Shown: one piece after another, positions 62,573 through 64,000 of the stretch
Position numbering within the stretch: the first letter of the stretch is position 1
How the letters are laid out: each line of letters starts with the position of its first letter
Source of the DNA: Symbiodinium natans
Lineage: Eukaryota; Sar; Dinophyceae; Suessiales; Symbiodiniaceae
Direction of reading: 5' to 3'
Length of the DNA: 64,000 nt
NCBI GenBank assembly: GCA_905221605.1
Contig: CAJNDS010002163.1
Location: 561,001 to 625,000, forward strand
Program-made: the position numbers and the translations under genes
Notes under the pieces: generated by a model
Database searches by the model: none
Told to the model about the DNA's origin: nothing
Seen by the model: only the letters and a program-made list of their open reading frames with translations

Positions 62573-63669
62573 TTATTTATTTATTTATTTTTTTTTATTT
62601 ATTTATATTCATATTTATGTTTTCATGTTTTTATTTATGTATATTAACATTTCTATTTATATATATATATATACACATGTGCATATAGTTATCAGTACTT
62701 GCTTGTGCATGCCAGCCCTGCAGCATATGATGTCTGACCCCATCACCATCTTCATCACTTAAGATCCCCCGACACAGTCAGCAAACATGCCAAGATTTTG
62801 GTCCACGACTCCAGCACTTTCGGAAGAATGTCTGGAGAAGTTGCTTCTAGTTGTTGAGGCATTCCCTACCTCTGCCGGCCCAGAAGCCTTAGACCCTACA
62901 CAACGCAAGGCAAATGCACACGTCAAGGTAGTACTCGTACTTTTTTCGTGCAATCAGCTATTTGCGATTTAAGGATTTATGGTTTAGCGTCGTGATTGTT
63001 CTGTCTCTCCATATCTTGAAGACATGCCATCACACAGTCTTAGGGGTTGGCTGCACAGGAATGGAAGATATGAGATCGCTTGATCGAATGACGACTTAGA
63101 ATGATCTAGCATAAGTTGCCGTCCTGGCATGGCGCAAGCTCACCAATCCTTTAATGTCTAGTGTATTCGAAATGCTTACTCAAAGATGGAGAAACCAGTC
63201 CAACTTACCAAAATGCTCTTGGGGAGCACTTGGAATGTTCTGGGAGCGTTCCGGTAGCATGGCTTCATACTCGACCATTTCCGGATGTGTCCTCCTTTTC
63301 TGGCCCCCTGGATTGGTTGACCAGTGCGCCTGTTCTGTAGAGACTGAGCTCCCAACAGCACAGGCTGTTGTTATAAGTTATACGTACGCAACTTCACGGT
63401 TGAAGTTGATTGCCTTCAATATTTCACGGGGTGCCAAATCAAGCGTGAGCTGCGAAACTCTGAACACACCACACCCCGAGCCTTCACCTGTCCAGAACCA
63501 TATATATATATATGTAGGGCACTCAAGTTCTCAGATGCTGCAAAATCCGGGTCTTCCAGCTGGTTTTGGGTTTAGGGTTTGGGATTTGGGGTTTAAGGTT
63601 TGGGGGCGCCCCTCCCATCACTGCCCAGGGCATCGAGTGGACTGCCGAGTGCGCCTCGATTGAACTGGG
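24448..63669 (+). CDS. Gene C: EGF-repeat transmembrane protein with J-domain (runs past both identified ends)
   Basis: A chain of small exons, all + strand, that splice in one frame. Firm core: 32171-32197, 32765-32815, 32912-32950, 33545-33576, 34613-34655, 35257-35303, 35448-35508, 35682-35722, 36632-36691, 37019-37053, 37284-37364, 42775-42866, 44152-44238, 44743-44797, 45686-45710, 46624-46684, 46987-47020, 48228-48297, 50316-50367, 51818-51854, 52228-52250, 53622-53677, 54059-54118, 54463-54537, 55452-55495, 55928-55981, 56709-56751, 59928-60043, 60165-60420, 60533-60606, 60985-61042: about 630 codons. Earlier exons 24448-24502 and 24949-25034, with weaker 26710-26741 and 28858-28905, extend it upstream. 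61670-61718, 62815-62927 and 63629-63669 may extend it downstream. Order: EGF-like modules, one membrane helix, cytosolic tail, J-domain. Of 30 core introns 23 start GC, six GT, one GA. No signal peptide, start or stop was found. Splitting into two genes near 60492 remains possible. Confidence 0.65.
26541..26626. repeat. (GT)n then (GGTT)/(GGTC) tetranucleotide tract
   Basis: About nine GT units followed by some 17 GGTT or GGTC units. Confidence 0.9.
26710..28905 (+). CDS. Gene C: weak linker exons
   Basis: Candidate exons 26710-26741 (ADCRNDLFGQG) and 28858-28905 (KRIADCSLNSRGR) are phase-compatible with each other and with the following exon at 32171. They contain Cys and Gly in EGF-like spacing but the module is not canonical. 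Joining to exon 25034 would need a GA donor inside that exon. Other open stretches at 30846 and 31086 could be used instead. Confidence 0.35.
28579..28684. mobile_element. GGTTTACG family copy
   Basis: Shares AAAATAGGGCACCCCCAAT, CCCCAAATAGTAGGATCCCC and CCCCAATAAGGTGCCCC with the copy at 22703; the end reads TTTCGTAACCCCCCC. Confidence 0.6.
29163..29306. mobile_element. MITE-like fold-back element with perfect 23-bp terminal inverted repeats
   Basis: 144 bp, ends TACTTGGAGGTTCATGG and its exact complement, with imperfect complementarity continuing about 25 bp inward. TA at both tips could be a target duplication. No coding capacity. Related shorter copies are annotated at 5944, 8977 and 19679. 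Confidence 0.75.
31154..31215 (+). repeat. (TTTAGGG)n array
   Basis: About eight perfect heptamers upstream of the EGF cluster 1 exons of gene C. Confidence 0.9.
32171..35722 (+). CDS. Gene C: EGF-like module cluster 1 (eight exons)
   Basis: Eight exons of 27-61 nt splice in frame into consecutive EGF-like modules: CLDNCNG + GHGSCSNGVCRCGAGWTG, then CSAVACDCE, SPCEPNCE, TCPANCNSRGSCLG + GVCACDYAFYGAAC, then CKNDCNGHGFCDGGKCMC + NAGYHGPAC. Several junctions split a Cys or Gly codon, and both halves fit. Such modules are disulfide-bonded extracellular domains used in adhesion or binding. The donor at 32816 is GA; the other internal donors are GC. An (AGC)n tract lies in the intron 34656-35256. 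Confidence 0.75.
33210..33311. mobile_element. GGTTTACGATA inverted-repeat element
   Basis: About 102 bp with ends GGGTTTACGATA and TATCGTAAACC, and internal near-palindromic GGGGTACC/GGGATCC blocks. Relatives are at 22703-22796, 28579-28684, 36295-36376 and 56830-56930. Confidence 0.65.
34719..34990. repeat. Compound trinucleotide tract (GTC, AGC, AGT, GGA)
   Basis: Includes about 18 AGC units near 34783-34838, flanked by related triplets. It lies within intron 34656-35256 of gene C, so it is not translated in this model, although every frame is open through it. Confidence 0.9.
36295..36376. mobile_element. GGTTTACG family copy (truncated)
   Basis: Shows GGCTTACGACAATAGGGG and ATCCCCAAATACTAGG. 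The right end is lost, but a further right-end fragment (GGACCCCAATAAGGTACCCC) lies at about 36510-36552. Confidence 0.5.
36632..37053 (+). CDS. Gene C: non-EGF linker exons
   Basis: Exons 36632-36691 (Pro/Val/Glu-rich, VAPAVVTVEPSEEAAL) and 37019-37053 (AVQRAASFGEK) follow the cluster-1 modules in the same phase. They lack cysteine and probably form a spacer between EGF-like groups. The assignment depends on phase and coding-like composition only. Confidence 0.5.
37284..37364 (+). CDS. Gene C: EGF-like exon before the 5.4-kb intron
   Basis: Reads LRCSCKDGFHGRDI, the second half of an EGF-like module, and ends in phase 2 at a GC donor. The next exon at 42775 restores Gly and continues CELDGTCTCIANYTG, so the junction spans 5.4 kb of satellite-rich intron. 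Confidence 0.62.
38249..39010 (+). repeat. Direct duplication of about 300 bp, period about 450 bp
   Basis: The segment starting AAGCCCATAGAGTTTAA near 38249 recurs near 38703 with about 85-90% similarity by eye. Both copies keep GGTATACATGCCCAG and CTAAAGCCCTCACGGG in the same order. Confidence 0.75.
39388..39555. repeat. Large palindrome with CGGTACAA and GGTTCTTGG arms
   Basis: The left arm (CCGGTACAAACCGGTAC and on to ACCAAGATTG) is mirrored as the reverse complement in the right arm (CAATCTTGGTTCTTGG to TTTGTACCGG). Arms are about 75 bp around a short loop near 39467-39480. Confidence 0.85.
39560..40075. repeat. CTCCAGA/TCTGGAG minisatellite with inverted units
   Basis: Tandem copies of ACTCCAGATTTCCAGAAT and of its reverse complement alternate. 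The longest ORFs here (up to 259 codons) arise from the array and are not genes. Confidence 0.9.
40814..41637. repeat. Four dispersed hairpins around GGGGAAG..CTTCCCC
   Basis: Copies near 40814-40850, 41100-41136, 41246-41282 and 41601-41637; the last two are in the opposite orientation. Each is a self-complementary ATGATCTGGGGAAG stem with a CACCGGGG or CCCCGGTG core. Confidence 0.8.
42036..42082 (+). repeat. (TTTAGGG)n array after poly-G
   Basis: About seven heptamers right after a long G run (42007-42028), within the 5.4-kb intron of gene C. Confidence 0.9.
42775..46684 (+). CDS. Gene C: EGF-like module cluster 2 (five exons)
   Basis: Exons 42775-42866, 44152-44238, 44743-44797, 45686-45710 and 46624-46684. 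They read CELDGTCTCIANYTGLAC, QCVCFFGFGGVDC, CCNGHGDCPMP joined to GSCKCHPGWMGEQC, FADCNG, and GRCEAGWAGAAC. Cys spacing and the GW.G/GF.G turns are those of EGF-like domains. The exon at 45686 is only 25 nt, so the model there is less secure, and one short exon could be missing before 46624. Confidence 0.68.
46987..48297 (+). CDS. Gene C: spacer exons (low Cys)
   Basis: Exons 46987-47020 (TCHHRSHLD) and 48228-48297 (DVYPGMIGAAGLPLNLAQQ) fit the running phase between cluster 2 and cluster 3. The second exon is Ala/Leu-rich and could be a short helical spacer. Support is phase plus open frame only. Confidence 0.4.
50316..56751 (+). CDS. Gene C: EGF-like module cluster 3 (nine exons)
   Basis: Exons 50316-50367, 51818-51854, 52228-52250, 53622-53677, 54059-54118, 54463-54537, 55452-55495, 55928-55981 and 56709-56751. 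They read ACVCEAPHHGERCEETHC + TECSGNGVCQQG, TCSHCVE, CLADCGSHGECKDG, RCACEPGWQ + GHTFTG, CTEPKCPDDCNG + RGRCLFPQPDD, and CLCQ + DGFAPPNC. The DCNG|RGRC and CLCQ|DGF joins complete split codons and produce a canonical EGF-like module directly before the membrane segment. Confidence 0.7.
50986..51028. repeat. (GA)n dinucleotide tract
   Basis: About 21 GA units in the gene C intron 50368-51817. Confidence 0.95.
51881..51955. mobile_element. GGGGTCGGAAT element copy (partial)
   Basis: GGGGGTCGGAACCATTACTA followed by CATTCCCTTATGGTCC; the right end diverges. Confidence 0.45.
52741..52810. mobile_element. TTAGTAGGGAATGAG inverted-repeat element
   Basis: Left end CTTAGTAGGGAATGAG and right end CTCATTCTACTAAG with internal TATATAGGGTACCTCATTCC. 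Related sequence occurs at 9-95, 16414-16470 and 36437-36488, the latter two with a shared AAGAGCCAGCCAG tail. Confidence 0.55.
54581..54664 (-). repeat. (CCCCTAAA)n 8-bp telomere-variant array
   Basis: About ten consecutive identical 8-bp units with one extra C relative to the common heptamer. It lies in the gene C intron 54538-55451. Confidence 0.9.
54815..55000. repeat. Two-and-a-half-unit fold-back tandem repeat
   Basis: Units of about 73 bp, each with GATCGGGAAACCCTTCTCTCT, a short loop, and GGTTTCCCGG followed by AGGGCAA. Each unit can fold into a GGGAAACC/GGTTTCCC hairpin. Lies in the gene C intron 54538-55451. Confidence 0.7.
56752..59927 (+). other. 3.2-kb intron of gene C with a repeat-poor AT-richer block
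   Basis: Telomere-like repeats occur at 57131-57150, 57240-57300, 57399-57430, 57889-57943 and 58052-58072. From about 58640 to 59880 they are absent and the sequence is less GC-rich, with short open frames at 59186 and 59313 but no recognised domain. This block may be an inserted element. Confidence 0.4.
56830..56930. mobile_element. GGTTTACG family copy (degenerate)
   Basis: Reads AATAAGGGCACCCCC, AATAGAACCC, GGAACCCCAAGAAGGGTACCCC in family order but lacks clear terminal repeats. Confidence 0.45.
59928..60043 (+). CDS. Gene C: transmembrane exon
   Basis: Encodes about 24 hydrophobic residues (LSVVAVASALCAGTLCVALVG) flanked by polar sequence, predicted as a single membrane-spanning helix. 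It follows the last EGF-like module in phase 0 and ends in phase 2 at GT. The next exon starts with an Arg-rich, Cys-pair segment, consistent with an inside-positive cytosolic face. Confidence 0.6.
60165..60420 (+). CDS. Gene C: juxtamembrane cytosolic tail
   Basis: A 256-nt exon starting after GGGAAG. It opens with basic residues then SCCKEG, a possible palmitoylation site, followed by a Ser/Pro-rich stretch. The frame runs to a TAG at 60490-60492 if unspliced. However, a GC donor in GCAGG context at 60421 lies in phase 0 and joins the J-domain exon, which starts 112 nt later. Both readings are possible; I favour splicing because SELL + AWRLLGV resembles a J-domain start. Confidence 0.5.
60533..61042 (+). 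CDS. Gene C: J-domain (DnaJ) exons with HPD
   Basis: Exon 60533-60606 reads AWRLLGVKPTSSKLEIKKAF, matching helices I-II of a J-domain. It ends with AG before a GC donor; exon 60985-61042 supplies the base completing Arg and reads RQVHPDVTGDDG. HPD is the invariant loop that stimulates Hsp70 ATPase. Helix III may continue in 61670-61718 (DAFQLLEELRDP). The domain would recruit a cytosolic Hsp70. It could instead belong to a separate downstream gene if the EGF protein ends at 60492. Confidence 0.68.
61375..61424 (+). repeat. (TTTAGGG)n array
   Basis: About seven heptamers in the stretch after the HPD exon of gene C. Confidence 0.9.
61670..61718 (+). CDS. Gene C: possible J-domain helix III/IV exon
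   Basis: After TTCAG the frame DAFQLLEELRDPTVY follows exon 61042 in phase 0 and resembles the AF.LL.DP end of J-domains. The donor is uncertain; GC at 61719 would join exon 62815 in phase. Confidence 0.45.
62519..62670. repeat. (TA)n and TTTA-rich tract
   Basis: Long TA runs and ATTT-type tetranucleotides. Similar short (TA)n tracts occur at 20766, 27942, 28231, 36402, 37697 and 41859. Confidence 0.9.
62815..62927 (+). CDS. Gene C: possible downstream exon
   Basis: A coding-like stretch (LSEECLEKLLLVVEAFP, then TQRKANAHVK) between CCAG and a GTAGTA donor. It is phase-compatible with 61718. No family recognised. The next candidate is 63629-63669 (GIEWTAECASIELG), also in phase, and the gene then leaves the window. 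Confidence 0.4.
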
Positions 63670-63700
63670 GCGATTGCCAGACACAGGATACAGCAACATG

Positions 63701-63810
63701 TGGGGGTATAGGGTTCGCAAGAATTACTACTTAATAGTAGCCCCTTATGGTCCTTATATAGTTCTACTTTAATAACCCCAAAACTGTATAAGTATTAAGG
63801 CCCTAGATCA
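63701..63810. mobile_element. GGGGTCGGAAT element copy (diverged)
   Basis: Contains GAATTACTACTTAATAGTA, CCCCTTATGGTCC and AGTATTAAGGCCCTAGA in family order. Confidence 0.45.
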
Positions 63811-64000
63811 TAAGGTTTAGGGTTTGCTCTGGGGAGTAGAACCCGACTACGCTTCACCCTGAAACCCCAGTTCTGTCCCCCTCACAACCCGAAGGCCGAA
63901 ACTTTAAACATCCCAAACCCTCATGCCTGAACCCTAGCATCTAACACCCGAAGCCCCTTAGCCCGATAAATCTTCAGCTCTCAAGAATTCCTCCATAACT

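Noticed and set aside
1-64000. CRISPR array, tRNA or rRNA genes
   Set aside because: No regularly spaced repeat-spacer structure, cloverleaf or rRNA core sequence was recognised by eye.

Overview
This is nuclear DNA from a eukaryote, most likely a dinoflagellate. Four things support this. Coding sequence is cut into many tiny exons (about 12-260 nt) separated by 0.1-5 kb introns. In the models I could assemble, most introns begin with GC rather than GT and two begin with GA, which is a known dinoflagellate habit. Nearly all acceptors read AG|G, also typical of dinoflagellates. The introns and spacers are packed with TTTAGGG/CCCTAAA telomere-type heptamers on both strands. No bacterial operon, rRNA, tRNA or CRISPR array was seen. 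No species is claimed.

Three multi-exon genes can be read, all on the + strand, in line with the unidirectional gene order of dinoflagellates. Gene A (about 948-9627) is a class I SAM-dependent methyltransferase whose 5' end was not found. Gene B (about 10522-18722) is a 13-exon, roughly 259-residue spermidine-synthase-fold protein. Its glycine-rich SAM/dcSAM loop is intact, but the aminopropyltransferase signature is altered, so it is probably a methyltransferase-like member. Gene C (about 24448 to beyond the window end) is a very large gene. Its small exons splice in frame into a chain of EGF-like modules, one hydrophobic membrane segment (59928-60043), a basic and Cys-containing juxtamembrane tail, and a J-domain with an HPD motif (60533-61042, probably continuing at 61670). 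An EGF ectodomain with a cytosolic J-domain is the most unusual biology in the window.

Between genes B and C (18723-24447) only repeats and one unassigned 134-codon ORF were seen.

The non-coding part is dense in repeats: telomere-like arrays, including a distinct 8-bp TTTAGGGG array; long (CA)n, (GC/GT)n, (TA)n and (AGC)n tracts; several families of roughly 60-145 bp fold-back or MITE-like elements with two to five copies each; a CTCCAGA minisatellite; a roughly 170-bp perfect-looking palindrome; and a roughly 300-bp direct duplication. The 5.4-kb intron 37365-42774 of gene C holds most of the large satellite structures.

All gene models were made by hand from phase-consistent splicing and protein-family resemblance. 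Transcript data would be needed to confirm them.
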